The notes: a model not told the origin generated them from the sequence alone. A stretch of 61,258 nucleotides of DNA from Pelomonas aquatica (GCF_026712205.1 NZ_JAPPUW010000025.1:1-61258), one strand, 5' to 3'. Shown: positions 8,366 through 17,546, counted from the first letter of the stretch. Numbers and translations are program-made.

Positions 8366-9235
8366 ATGAATCTCCGACTCCCCACTCTCGCCGCCACACT
8401 CGCTCTCGGCCTTGCGCTCGTCGCACCTGGCCTGGCCGCGGCGCAGGGCATCCTCGAACGCGTCAAGCAGGCCGGCGTCGTCCGCATCGGCACGGGTAAC
8501 GACACGCCGCCGATGAACTACCTCGACGACACCGGTAAGTGGACCGGCTTCGACGTGGAGCTGGGCGATGAGATTGCCAAGCGCCTGGGTGTGCGCGTCG
8601 AGCGCGTCGCGGTCAACAACAAGACGCGTATCGCCTTCCTCGCCAACGGGCAGATCGACATGGCACTGTCGAACATCAGCCGCACGCTCGGGCGCGAGGA
8701 ACAGGTCGACTTCGTCGATCCGCCGTACCTTTTCACCGCCAAGGTCTTCTACGCGAAGAAGGGCCGCTTCAAGTCCCTGGCCCAGCTGGGTGGGAAACGC
8801 ATCGGCGTGAACCAGGGATCTAACGCCTTCACGGCGGCGCCGGCCGAGCTGGCCAAGCACTCCAAGCTTGAACCGCAGATCCTGTCCTTCCAGAAGAACG
8901 CTGAGTGCTTCCTCGCGCTCAAGCAGGGAAAGATCGACGCGTTCACGCAGGACACCCCCATCATCGCTGCGGTCGTCGGCGCAGAGGGCTCCGCGTTCGA
9001 GGCTGTCGGCGCTGGCTACAGCCCTGGCCTCTACTCGATTGGCGTGCCGCAGAACGACAGCAAATGGCGCTATGCCGTCAGCGTCGCGCTGCAGTCCGTC
9101 ATCAAGGACGGCACCTACGAGCAGCTCTATCAGGCCTGGTTCGGGCCCAAGGGCAAATATCCCCTGCCACTCAACGCGCGCCCCCGCCTGCCCGCCGATG
9201 TCTACGGCGAAGCAGCCATGGTCTGGCCGGACTGA
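8366..9235 (+). CDS. Family 3 periplasmic substrate-binding protein of a polar amino acid ABC transporter
   Basis: A 289-residue protein with a Sec signal peptide (residues 1-26, cleavage near AAAQG) and the family 3 solute-binding layout, including RIGTGNDTPPMNYLDDTGK, GFDVELGDEIAKRLG and the GVNQGSNA loop. The relatives bind glutamine, glutamate, cystine or similar polar amino acids. It is the first of four genes (binding protein, ATPase, two permeases) forming a complete importer inside the arsenic-linked cluster. The ligand cannot be read from sequence; cystine or a glutamate-like arsenical would fit the setting. Confidence 0.87.
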   Translation: MNLRLPTLAATLALGLALVAPGLAAAQGILERVKQAGVVRIGTGNDTPPMNYLDDTGKWTGFDVELGDEIAKRLGVRVERVAVNNKTRIAFLANGQIDMALSNISRTLGREEQVDFVDPPYLFTAKVFYAKKGRFKSLAQLGGKRIGVNQGSNAFTAAPAELAKHSKLEPQILSFQKNAECFLALKQGKIDAFTQDTPIIAAVVGAEGSAFEAVGAGYSPGLYSIGVPQNDSKWRYAVSVALQSVIKDGTYEQLYQAWFGPKGKYPLPLNARPRLPADVYGEAAMVWPD

Positions 9236-9277
9236 GTCCTTGCATCTGAGCTGATCCCAGCGCTCCAGGGAGGAGTC

Positions 9278-10021
9278 ATGATCGATTGCAAATGTGTGAT
9301 CAAGCGCCTGGCGGGACGTGAAGTCCTCAAGGGTGTCGACCTGCACGTCGTCAGTGGCGAGACGCTGGTCCTGTGCGGCCCAAGCGGCGCAGGAAAGACG
9401 ACCTTCCTGCGCGCCATCAACGGCCTCGAGCCCATCGACGGCGGAAGCATCACGATTGACGGCTGCCCGGTGTGGCCGAGCAAGAGGGGGGCGCGCGAAC
9501 TCAAGGGCAAGGTCGGCATGCTGTTCCAGCACTTCAACCTGTTCGATCACCTGAGCGCCCTGGACAACATCTGTCTGGCACCGCGGCAGGTTCTCGGCGT
9601 GTCCAAGGCGGAGGCCGAGCGACGAGCACTGGAGCTCCTCGACGATCTCGGACTCGCAGGCAAGGGGGCCCATCACCCATCGCAACTATCGGGCGGCGAG
9701 AAGCAGCGCGTGGCGCTGGCGCGCTGCCTGGCGATGAAGCCCTCGGTGATGCTGCTGGACGAACCGACCTCGGCGCTCGATCCGGCCAGAACCGCGCAGA
9801 TCGCGGAACTCGTGCGCAAGCTCAAGAGGTCCAACGTGGCGACCATCATCGTCAGCCACGACCAGCAGTTTGCCTATGAGGTTGCCGATCGCATGGTGTC
9901 GCTCGAATCCGGGCGCCTGGTGAACCTGCACGACGACTCATCCTGCTGTGCGGCCGTTGCATCGCTGAAGCATGCCGCGCGCTCGATGCGCCCCAGCTTC
10001 TCTGCACCTGCGCCGGTCTGA
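9278..10021 (+). CDS. Polar amino acid ABC transporter ATP-binding protein
   Basis: A 247-residue GlnQ/HisP-type ATPase. It has Walker A GPSGAGKTT (residues 35-43), Q-loop FQHFNLFDHL, signature LSGGEKQRVALARCLAM, Walker B VMLLDEP and the switch His (SHDQQF). It powers the importer formed with the two permeases that follow. The C-terminal extension carries DDSSCCAAV, a vicinal cysteine pair not normal for GlnQ proteins and reminiscent of tails on other proteins in this cluster. GGAGG about 7 bp before the ATG is a good ribosome site. Confidence 0.93.
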   Translation: MIDCKCVIKRLAGREVLKGVDLHVVSGETLVLCGPSGAGKTTFLRAINGLEPIDGGSITIDGCPVWPSKRGARELKGKVGMLFQHFNLFDHLSALDNICLAPRQVLGVSKAEAERRALELLDDLGLAGKGAHHPSQLSGGEKQRVALARCLAMKPSVMLLDEPTSALDPARTAQIAELVRKLKRSNVATIIVSHDQQFAYEVADRMVSLESGRLVNLHDDSSCCAAVASLKHAARSMRPSFSAPAPV

Positions 10022-10030
10022 GGCATCGCC

Positions 10031-10753
10031 ATGATGACCTACGACTTCGACTGGGCGTTCCTGGCCAAGCCGCAATTCCGCGACATGGTCTTGGATGGCA
10101 TCGCGAGCACGGCCGCCCTGGCCGTGCTCTCCGGTCTGCTGTCGTTCCTGCTGGGCAGCCTGCTTGCTGCAGCGCGCCTGTGGCCGTCGGCCTGGGTGCG
10201 CGTCCCGGCCAACTCGGTCGCGGAGGTCGTGCGCAACATCCCCGCGCTGTTCTGGATCCTCTTCTTCTACTTCGTGTTGCCGGAACTGCTGCCGGATCCC
10301 ATGGGCGCGGCACTGCATGCCTGGGGCGGTTACTCCTTTGCCGCTGGTGTCATGGGACTGGCCGTCGACAACGGCGTCTACCTCTCCGACATCGTTCGCA
10401 ACGGAATGATCAAGGTGTGTCGAGGGCAGCGAGACGCCGCTGCCAGCTGTGGCATGTCGGTATGGCAGGAGTGCATGTGGGTGCTGTGCCCACAGTCGCT
10501 GCGAAACATGATGCCGGCGATCACGAATCGCATGATTCACAACTTCAAGAACACGTCGCTGTGCGTGGCGATCGCGCTGCCGGAGTTGACGTGGGCCACG
10601 CAGCAGATCGAGTCGATCACTTTCAAGGGCCTCGAGGCCACGCTGGTCGCCACTGCCGTCTATGCGATCGGCTCCTTGCTCATCGCATCGGCGATGTCCT
10701 ATCGGCGCCGCATCAAGCTGGATGCGCCAACCGCTGCTGATGCAGCCGCGTGA
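10031..10753 (+). CDS. Polar amino acid ABC transporter permease (first)
   Basis: A 240-residue inner-membrane permease of the HisM/GlnP type with about five membrane helices. The cytoplasmic coupling loop (GQRDAAASCGMSVWQECMWVLCPQSLRNM) holds the usual EAA-region position, but Asp and Cys replace some common residues. Two adjacent ATG codons (10031, 10034) are equally usable. The stop overlaps a possible GTG start of the next permease, so the two are translationally linked. Confidence 0.9.
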   Translation: MMTYDFDWAFLAKPQFRDMVLDGIASTAALAVLSGLLSFLLGSLLAAARLWPSAWVRVPANSVAEVVRNIPALFWILFFYFVLPELLPDPMGAALHAWGGYSFAAGVMGLAVDNGVYLSDIVRNGMIKVCRGQRDAAASCGMSVWQECMWVLCPQSLRNMMPAITNRMIHNFKNTSLCVAIALPELTWATQQIESITFKGLEATLVATAVYAIGSLLIASAMSYRRRIKLDAPTAADAAA

Positions 10754-10755
10754 CC

Positions 10756-11496
10756 ATGGACCTGCGGCTTTTCCTCATCGGCACCTTCCCCGAAGGCGTC
10801 ATCGGCGGTCTTGGACTGAACTTGATGATCGCCTGCTCGGCATTCATCACGAGCTTCTTGCTCGGCCACATGCTGGCAGTCGGCCGCCTGAGCCGTCTTG
10901 CCCCGCTGCGGTGGGCGTGCACGGGCTATATCGAGCTCGTACGTTCCGTTCCGCTGCTGATCGTGCTCTTCTGGTTCTTCTTCGCGGTGCCCATCCTGCT
11001 GAAGACGCCCGCGTCCCCGATTTGGACGGCGCTGATCGCGCTGACCGCCTATGGCGCGGCCTACCAGGCCGAGTACATCCGATCAGGCATCCGCTCTGTC
11101 GCCGCTGGCGAGATCGAGGCCGCCCGATCGCTCGGACTATCCGCCGCCAACGTCTGGCTGCAGGTCATCTTGCCGCAGGCCCATCGCCGCATGCTGCCGA
11201 CCTACGCCAGCTACTTCACCTCCATGTTCAAGGACAGCTCGGCGCTGTACCTCGTAGGCCTCGTCGACCTCATGCAGACAGGCTTGATTGCCGCCGAACG
11301 CAACCCCGACCGCATGTTGCAGTCCTACCTGACTGTGGGCGGCCTGTTCTTCATCGTTTGCTGGCTGGGCACGCGCGCCGGGAAGTTCCTCGAATGGAAG
11401 TTCGCACTGCGTGATCCCGGTTCGGCTGGCTCAAGCGCGCACCCACCCTCGCCGTCACCCAACCCCATCAAGGAGAACAAGCATGCACATGCGTAA
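10756..11496 (+). CDS. Polar amino acid ABC transporter permease (second)
   Basis: A 246-residue permease, partner of the preceding one, with five to six membrane segments and a canonical EAA loop (AGEIEAARSLGLSAANVWLQVILPQA). I chose the ATG at 10756; a GTG at 10750 that overlaps the previous stop is an alternative. The last 14 bp overlap the OsmC gene start, so importer and OsmC protein are expressed together. Confidence 0.9.
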   Translation: MDLRLFLIGTFPEGVIGGLGLNLMIACSAFITSFLLGHMLAVGRLSRLAPLRWACTGYIELVRSVPLLIVLFWFFFAVPILLKTPASPIWTALIALTAYGAAYQAEYIRSGIRSVAAGEIEAARSLGLSAANVWLQVILPQAHRRMLPTYASYFTSMFKDSSALYLVGLVDLMQTGLIAAERNPDRMLQSYLTVGGLFFIVCWLGTRAGKFLEWKFALRDPGSAGSSAHPPSPSPNPIKENKHAHA

Positions 11497-11956
11497 TCAG
11501 ACTGAGCGCCACTTTGGCGCTCGTATCGAGTTCGTCGAAGGCTTCAAGTTCAAGTCGCAGGCGTTCGAAGGCGAGGCCCTGCATGGCGCGCCGGTCATCA
11601 CCGATGAGCCCGATCCTGTCGGCAGCAATGCCGGGCCGTCCACGCCTTCGATGCTGGCGATGGCCGTCGGGCACTGCCTCTCGGCGAGCCTGGTCGAGAC
11701 GCTCCGGCACACGGGCATCTATGTCCTGTCCTTGTCCACCGAGGCCATTGCCATCGTTGTTCCCAACGATGAAGGCAACCCGCGGATCAAGGAGATCAGG
11801 GTCACGATCACGCCGGTCGTGGAGAAGCCGTCCGGGAACATCGCCCGCTGCATCGCGGTGTTCGAGAACTACTGCACCGTGTGCCAGTCGATCCGGCCGG
11901 CCATTCCGGTGCATGTCGAAGTCCCGGTCGTCATCAAGTCGCCCGTCGCGGCCTGA
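11483..11956 (+). CDS. OsmC-family thiol peroxidase-like protein
   Basis: A 157-residue OsmC/Ohr-fold protein. The two family cysteines are visible in AVGHCLSASL (about residue 64) and ENYCTVCQSI (about residues 131 and 134). OsmC proteins reduce organic or fatty-acid hydroperoxides through a Cys pair. The ATG at 11483 has AAGGAG 7 bp upstream, which decides the start. In a cluster with an O2-using diiron enzyme, it may clear lipid peroxides or repair thiols; that role is inferred. The extra Cys of the CTVC motif is unusual. Confidence 0.82.
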   Translation: MHMRNQTERHFGARIEFVEGFKFKSQAFEGEALHGAPVITDEPDPVGSNAGPSTPSMLAMAVGHCLSASLVETLRHTGIYVLSLSTEAIAIVVPNDEGNPRIKEIRVTITPVVEKPSGNIARCIAVFENYCTVCQSIRPAIPVHVEVPVVIKSPVAA

Positions 11957-11994
11957 GCCGAGAGCGTCAAACAACCAAGCAAGGAGACACCAAG

Positions 11995-12720
11995 ATGTCC
12001 AAGCAAGAGCAAGTCGTCGTTGCCGTGAGCGGCCTGACCAAGGGGTATTCACAGGGCGGCGCCAACGTCGCGGTGCTCAACGGGTTGAAGATGTCGATCC
12101 GGCGCGGCGAGTCCGTGGCCATTCTTGGAGTCTCTGGAACTGGCAAGTCCACCTTGCTCAACATCCTCGGCGGCATCGACCCGGCGGACAGCGGTCAGAT
12201 GTCGGTCGAAGGACAGGACATCGTCAAGCTCGACGCCGAGGGACTGGCGCGGTATCGGCGCGAGAAGGTCGGCTTCATCTTTCAGTTCTACAACCTGATC
12301 CCGACGTTGACTGCGGTCGAGAACGTCATGACCGGCTGGGAAGCAGCAGGCAAGCCTTCCAACCTGGGCGACAAGGCCGCGCGGGACATCCTGGCCTCGC
12401 TGGGCTTGCGCGACAAGCTGGACCGTTTTCCCGAGCAGTTGTCGGGCGGTGAGCAGCAACGGGTCGCCATTGCGCGCGCCCTGGTCAAGCGGCCCGCCAT
12501 CGTGCTCGCCGACGAACCCACCGGCAATCTGGACCCCAAGACGGCGGCGGCCACGACGGAGCTTCTGCTGGAGCAGGCCAGGCAGTTCGCGAGCGCATTG
12601 ATCATCGTGACGCACAACCCGTCCATTGGCCAGCACACCGACCGCACGCTCGTCCTGCGCAATGGCGTCCTGGAGGAGCAGCAGCACGCTGCTTCGGCCC
12701 CAGAGGCGTACGCAGCATGA
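11995..12720 (+). CDS. LolD/MacB-type ABC transporter ATPase
   Basis: A 241-residue ATPase of the MacB/LolD/FtsE class, with Walker A GVSGTGKST (about residues 44-52), signature LSGGEQQRVAIARALV, Walker B IVLADEP and TGNLDPKT. It pairs with the FtsX-domain permease that starts 4 bp inside its 3' end. This class does not act as a usual pump; it extracts lipids or lipoproteins from the inner membrane or drives mechanotransmission. The start has AAGGAG 9 bp upstream. Confidence 0.92.
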   Translation: MSKQEQVVVAVSGLTKGYSQGGANVAVLNGLKMSIRRGESVAILGVSGTGKSTLLNILGGIDPADSGQMSVEGQDIVKLDAEGLARYRREKVGFIFQFYNLIPTLTAVENVMTGWEAAGKPSNLGDKAARDILASLGLRDKLDRFPEQLSGGEQQRVAIARALVKRPAIVLADEPTGNLDPKTAAATTELLLEQARQFASALIIVTHNPSIGQHTDRTLVLRNGVLEEQQHAASAPEAYAA

Positions 12721-15071
12721 TCGCGCGCCAACTTGTCGCAGCCATGCGCCGCGCGGCATGGCAGATGAAGGGGCGACTCTTTGCCGCCGGACTGATCATG
12801 GGCACGGCGCTCGCCATGTTCGTTGGCGTGTACAGCGCCATCGACAGCCTCTTCGACTCGAGGGCGGGTTGGTACAAAGAGTTCAACGTCGCCAAGCTCG
12901 AGTTGCGTGTTGTTCCCGAAGACAACATCAACATTCCGAGGCTTGAGGGCATCGATGGCGTTCAGGCCGTCGAGCGCCGTTTGATGCTTCCCGGCAATAT
13001 CGATACCAAGGCCGGCGCCAAGCTCTACGCGGTGATGATCGCGACGGAGAAGTCGCCCATCGTGAACCGGCTGCGCATTGACGAGGGGCAGGATCTCGAT
13101 CCGTCTCAACCGACGGCTGTGGTGATCGAGCGGTCGATGGCGCAGCATCACGACTACAAGGTGGGCGACAAGTTCCGCCTCAACATCGGCAAGGATCACT
13201 ACGACCTGACCGTGCGCGGCATCGCCATGTCGCCTGAGTTCCTGATCGACAGCGCGAACCCGAACTTCTTCCTGCCCAGCAAGGGCTCGCTGGGCGCCGT
13301 ATTCGTTCCCTACTCCCTGGTGCAACCCCGCCTGGGCTACCAGTTGGTCAACAGCCTGCTCGTCGACATCAAGGACGGGGCAGACCATCGCGCCGTTGAG
13401 AAAGCGGCCCTGAAGGCGCTCAGCAAGAAGGTCACGGTTGAGGAAAGTCTGCCGCTGGAGCGGCAGTTCGGTCACCTCTATCTCGAGCTGGACCTCGGTG
13501 CGTTCGAGATCTTCGTGCCCGCCATCGTGCTGATCTTCGTGTTGACCGCGTTGGTGATCACGGTGTTCCTGCTGTACCAATGGATCAACGAGAAGAAGGC
13601 CGAGATCGGCGTGATGATGTCGATCGGCTATCGGACGCGGGACATCATGCTGTCCTTCGCGATGCCGGCGGCCCTGATCGGGATGATCGCCATCATCTCG
13701 GGCACCTTGCTGAGCTTCGTTCTCCTGTACGGCTTCGGGACGGACTACGCCAAGGCCCTCGGCCTTCCAGAGCCCAACCTGACCCTGCGCGCGTTGCCCC
13801 TCGTCCAGGGCTATCTCGGCTTGTTAGCGATCCTGATCGTCGCGACCGCGATCCCCTTGCGCAGCATCCTGCGCATGACGCCTCGAGAAGCGGTGCGCGG
13901 CAACACGCAAGACAGCGGCACCGTCGCAGGCAAGGTCAGCGCAGGACTCGGTCGACTCAGCCAATCGGTGGCTTGGCGCTATGCCGTGCGCAACCTGCAA
14001 CGCGGCAAGGGCCTGGCCCTGATGTCTGTCGTGGCGGTGGCCTTGTCTCTGGGCGCCTCGCTGTCCTACTTTGTTTCGCTCACCTCCTTCGAGCAGAGCA
14101 TCGTGAAGCGATTCAGCACGGACGATTGGGACGTCGCGGTCGACTTCCTCGCGCCCGTCTGGACGGACGAGCTCGCCGACATCAAGAAGACGGCTGGTGT
14201 AACGCGTACCGACGCCTACCTGCGTGGGACCATCAAGGTCCAAAAGGGCGACAAGGTCGAGCCGTCCTTCCTGCTCGGCATCGATCCCGCAAGCGGCGCC
14301 CGTCAGCTGCGCATGATTGCCGGCCGCAAGGTGCAGGCGGGTGAACGAGACGCCATCGTGCTTGAGCGCAAGACGGCGGACACCCTGGGCGTGGGCGTCG
14401 GGGACGAGGTGTCCATCGATGTGAGGGACAAGGCCTGGAAGACCAAGGTCGTCGGCATCTTCTCCGGCGTGCTGCCCGGCGAGTCCTACGCGTCGCTGGC
14501 TGATGCCCAGGCTTGGTTTGACATGGACGACCAGGTCACGGGCATGTTCCTGAAGACCGGCGCAGGCTTCGGGCAACTCGACGAGCTCTACAAGCTCGAC
14601 CGAGTGGGCCGAGTGACCTCGAAGGCGAACCTTGTCCACGAGTTCGTCGTCCACCTGAAGGAGATCGCCGGCATCGTGTACCTCGCCTTCATCTTCAGCC
14701 TCCTGGTGGCGGTGCTGTTCCTGTTCTCCACCACGGCCTATGGGGTGCTGAGGCGGCTGGCCGAGTATTCGACGCTGCGCACGATTGGCTTCGCCGACCG
14801 CACGGTCCTCAAGATGATCCTGTTCGAGGTTGCCACCATCGGCGCCGTTGGCACCGTGGTCGCCGTCGCGGCCGGCATCGCGATATCCACTGGGCTGAAT
14901 GGCGTGTTGAGCAATGCGTGGTTCCAGGTCGATACGACCATCACGCTGCAGGACATGCTGGTCGTGCTGCTGCCCGCACTGATCTTCCTGCCTCTGACGG
15001 CCATTCCTCCCTTCAAGACCATTGTTCGCGCCGGCATGGTGCCGACGCTTCGCCGGAGGGCGTTCGGATGA
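12717..15071 (+). CDS. FtsX-domain ABC permease (LolCE-like, duplicated)
   Basis: A 784-residue membrane protein with two repeats of the same plan: a first helix (about 20-40 and 435-460), a large periplasmic domain, and a three-helix FtsX block (about 255-385 and 640-770). LolC and LolE are separate half-size proteins, whereas here both halves are fused, as in other lipid-handling ABC3 permeases. With the LolD-like ATPase upstream and the LolA-like and barrel proteins downstream, it forms a full route from inner to outer membrane. The cargo is unknown. Confidence 0.87.
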   Translation: MIARQLVAAMRRAAWQMKGRLFAAGLIMGTALAMFVGVYSAIDSLFDSRAGWYKEFNVAKLELRVVPEDNINIPRLEGIDGVQAVERRLMLPGNIDTKAGAKLYAVMIATEKSPIVNRLRIDEGQDLDPSQPTAVVIERSMAQHHDYKVGDKFRLNIGKDHYDLTVRGIAMSPEFLIDSANPNFFLPSKGSLGAVFVPYSLVQPRLGYQLVNSLLVDIKDGADHRAVEKAALKALSKKVTVEESLPLERQFGHLYLELDLGAFEIFVPAIVLIFVLTALVITVFLLYQWINEKKAEIGVMMSIGYRTRDIMLSFAMPAALIGMIAIISGTLLSFVLLYGFGTDYAKALGLPEPNLTLRALPLVQGYLGLLAILIVATAIPLRSILRMTPREAVRGNTQDSGTVAGKVSAGLGRLSQSVAWRYAVRNLQRGKGLALMSVVAVALSLGASLSYFVSLTSFEQSIVKRFSTDDWDVAVDFLAPVWTDELADIKKTAGVTRTDAYLRGTIKVQKGDKVEPSFLLGIDPASGARQLRMIAGRKVQAGERDAIVLERKTADTLGVGVGDEVSIDVRDKAWKTKVVGIFSGVLPGESYASLADAQAWFDMDDQVTGMFLKTGAGFGQLDELYKLDRVGRVTSKANLVHEFVVHLKEIAGIVYLAFIFSLLVAVLFLFSTTAYGVLRRLAEYSTLRTIGFADRTVLKMILFEVATIGAVGTVVAVAAGIAISTGLNGVLSNAWFQVDTTITLQDMLVVLLPALIFLPLTAIPPFKTIVRAGMVPTLRRRAFG

Positions 15072-15847
15072 GCAAGCAGACCTACATCACCACAGCCCTG
15101 CTGGTGCTGGCTTCGGCAGTCAACGCTGCCGACGGCAACAGCGTCATCAAGGATTCCGAGCGGCGCATCAAGAGTGCCACCGAGAAGACCATCTATCGGA
15201 TGGAGCTGCTGGACGGCGCCGGGCAGGTCCAGCAGACGCGCGGCATCGAGCTGTACTACAAGAAGGTCGAGGGAACCGAGACCACGCTGTTCAAGTTCAC
15301 GACGCCCCCGGTCATCCAGGGCACCGGCCTGCTGATCGTGGATGGTGGCAAACCAGTCAACGACATCTGGATGTACCTGCCGGCGACGCGCAAGATCCGT
15401 CGCATCGCCGGGTCGGAGAAGTCCAACTGGTTCATGGGTACCGAGTTCACCCATGAAGATTTCGAGGACTACAAGACCAGTGCCTACAGCTTCACGCTGG
15501 ACAAGGAAGACGAAGCCTGCGGCGAGCAGCAAAAGTGCTTCGTCGTGACGGCTTCGGCTAGCGATGCAGCCGAGAAAGAGGCGTCTGGCTACGGCAAGAA
15601 GACGTACTGGATCGAGAAGCAGACGCTGTATCCCGTCCGGATCGACTACTTCGACAAAGCAGGCGCGCCAGCGAAGCGGCTCGACGTACGAAAGCTGGCC
15701 AAGTCGGGCGAATACTGGCGGCCGCAGGTCTACGAAATGCGCAACCTGGCCAACGGCAGGACCACGCGCCTGACCGCTTCCTCTCGCGAGGTTGACGGCA
15801 AGCTGGATGACTTCTACGTGTCCCAGCGCTATCTGCGATCCGAATGA
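15068..15847 (+). CDS. LolA-like outer-membrane lipoprotein-sorting protein
   Basis: A 259-residue periplasmic protein with a signal peptide (about residues 1-20, ending SAVNAADG). The body is the LolA-like half-barrel of the outer membrane lipoprotein-sorting family, with the hallmark strand pattern DIWMYLPATRKIRRIAGSEKSNWFMGTEFTHEDFEDY. This family ferries a hydrophobic cargo across the periplasm and is often next to RND or ABC lipid exporters. Its ATG overlaps the FtsX gene stop, and its own stop overlaps the barrel gene. Confidence 0.85.
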   Translation: MSKQTYITTALLVLASAVNAADGNSVIKDSERRIKSATEKTIYRMELLDGAGQVQQTRGIELYYKKVEGTETTLFKFTTPPVIQGTGLLIVDGGKPVNDIWMYLPATRKIRRIAGSEKSNWFMGTEFTHEDFEDYKTSAYSFTLDKEDEACGEQQKCFVVTASASDAAEKEASGYGKKTYWIEKQTLYPVRIDYFDKAGAPAKRLDVRKLAKSGEYWRPQVYEMRNLANGRTTRLTASSREVDGKLDDFYVSQRYLRSE

Positions 15848-17022
15848 GGCCAGCCAAGTGCGCTGCCTGGGCGCCGCTGGTTGCGAGCCTCTTGCTGGCT
15901 TCTGGCGCGCAAGCGTCTGACGCCACCTGGGGGCTGAAGTCGACAGCCCTGGTCGGCACACCAATCGCGGACGCCGGCGACCGCTCCAGCCGGCTGACCT
16001 TGGAGCCATCCCTGAAGTGGCAGGTGCAAGGCATCGAGCTTCGCGCCAGAGAGCGCCTGCGCCGCATCGCCGGCGCGGGCGCTCATCGCGGGGACGCTGA
16101 CCTGCGCGAGCTCACGGCAGCATGGCGCGGGGATGACATCACCGTGACCGTGGGAGCCCAGCAGTTGAACTGGGGGCGTATGGACATCCTGCGGGTAACC
16201 GACGTGATCAATCCTATCGACACCTACGACTTGTTCTACGAAGAGCTGCCCGAAGCCAAGCTCGCGCAGTGGATGGCCAACTTCGAGTGGCAGGGCGAAG
16301 GTCAGACACTGCAGTTCATCGTCTCGCCTCAGGTGCCCGTCGACCGTCTGCCGACCCAGGCCATGGGCCTGCCCGTCCAGACGGATCGGCCGTCTACGTC
16401 GCTGAGCAACGCCACGCTTGCCGTCCGCTACGGCGTGGAAGCCGCCGGGTGGAACGCGGATTTCCTGGCTCTGCATGGATGGCTCTCTGCACCGACCTTG
16501 CAGCCCGTGATCGAGTCGACTGGGCCCAAGCTGCTCGGCCGGCTGTCACGGCAGACGGGTGTCGGTTTCTCCGCAGACAAACCCGTCGGCCCGGCTGTCA
16601 TTCGCCTGGAAGCGTTGTACGCGCGCATAACGCCCGAAGTTGATGCCGTGGGAACTGCGCCTGGCACCAGGACGCAGGCCTCGTTCGGATTGGGTGTCGA
16701 CGTGAGGCACGGCCCATGGTTCTTTGCGGCGCAAGCCATCGCGGCCCACGACCGAGGCACGACCGCCGGCTCCGGCAACAACGCCTTTCTGAGCCTCATC
16801 GTGCAACGGAAGTGGCTTCAGGATCGCCTGGCGGGCCGGGCAATGCATATCCGCGATTCCAGGAACGGGTCGTCGTGGAGCTCGTTGCAAATGGCCTATG
16901 AACTCACCGCCAACCAGCTGCTGCAGCTGCAATGCGATCGGTTCGACGGCGCGCCATCGACGCCATTCGGCGCTTTTGCAGACCGAAGCCGCGTTGCCGC
17001 GTCGGTCAGGTTGCAGTTCTAG
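15844..17022 (+). CDS. DUF1302-like outer-membrane beta-barrel protein
   Basis: A 392-residue exported protein: signal peptide to about residue 25 (SGAQASDA), then repeated amphipathic strands and a C-terminal SVRLQF typical of barrel insertion. The segment QQLNWGRMDILRVTDVINP resembles the DUF1302 family, whose members accompany LolA-like proteins and lipid exporters. It is the last gene of the co-directional cluster. Porin-like or acceptor function for the exported cargo is inferred. Confidence 0.7.
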   Translation: MRPAKCAAWAPLVASLLLASGAQASDATWGLKSTALVGTPIADAGDRSSRLTLEPSLKWQVQGIELRARERLRRIAGAGAHRGDADLRELTAAWRGDDITVTVGAQQLNWGRMDILRVTDVINPIDTYDLFYEELPEAKLAQWMANFEWQGEGQTLQFIVSPQVPVDRLPTQAMGLPVQTDRPSTSLSNATLAVRYGVEAAGWNADFLALHGWLSAPTLQPVIESTGPKLLGRLSRQTGVGFSADKPVGPAVIRLEALYARITPEVDAVGTAPGTRTQASFGLGVDVRHGPWFFAAQAIAAHDRGTTAGSGNNAFLSLIVQRKWLQDRLAGRAMHIRDSRNGSSWSSLQMAYELTANQLLQLQCDRFDGAPSTPFGAFADRSRVAASVRLQF

Positions 17023-17027
17023 GGTGT

Positions 17028-17444
17028 TCAGCGAAGCTGATCTGGGGGGCAGCAAACCTGGGCGGCATGTCGCAGATGCGACAGGAGCAATTCGAGCTTG
17101 CCAATGATGGCGGGACCATCGAGCTCGTACTCCGTGAACCGTTGGACGCGGTGGCTGCGCACGAAGCCGGCTTGCTCCAGAAACGCGAGGTGCCTGGACA
17201 CCACCGACCGATCCTGGACGAGGTGTTGGGCGACCTCCTGGACGTTCGAACGGCCTTCCTGCAGCAGGATCAAAACGATCTGCTGGCGAACTGGCTCCGC
17301 AATGGCCTTGAAGAAGTTCGCATCGAGCGTACTGGCCAGCGCTTCGACGGCGTTGTTCTTGGCCCGCTTTGATATGGCGCGTGGCTTGGGTTGCTCTGTC
17401 GCCACCGGTGCTTCCATATCTCGAGGTTTCTTGGCGACCAACAT
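17028..17444 (-). CDS. ArsR-family regulator closing the cluster
   Basis: An ArsR/SmtB winged-helix protein, 138 residues if begun at the ATG at 17444; another ATG at 17417 is possible. The HTH covers VQEVAQHLVQDRSVVSRHLAFLEQ, and the protein ends in HAAQVCCPPDQLR, so a vicinal Cys pair lies at the extreme C terminus. It is convergent with the barrel gene, and the two stops are 5 bp apart. It differs from the other three ArsR proteins in the window and could sense a different ligand. The basic N-terminal extension (PKPRAISKRAK) is unusual. Confidence 0.82.
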   Translation of the reverse strand: MLVAKKPRDMEAPVATEQPKPRAISKRAKNNAVEALASTLDANFFKAIAEPVRQQIVLILLQEGRSNVQEVAQHLVQDRSVVSRHLAFLEQAGFVRSHRVQRFTEYELDGPAIIGKLELLLSHLRHAAQVCCPPDQLR

Positions 17445-17546
17445 GGCTGTGATGCTAACTGTGAGTGGATGCCCGTGCCAAGGCGCGGATGTTTGCAAAG
17501 ATCAAAAATGAAACGTCTGCCGGCTCACAGAGGCCGGCCTGAAGAG

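Noticed and set aside
7095-9685. Long minus-strand open frames of 443 and 519 codons
   Set aside because: They lie opposite well-supported genes, have skewed composition (Arg, His, Gln, Leu rich) and no domains; high GC keeps antisense frames open.
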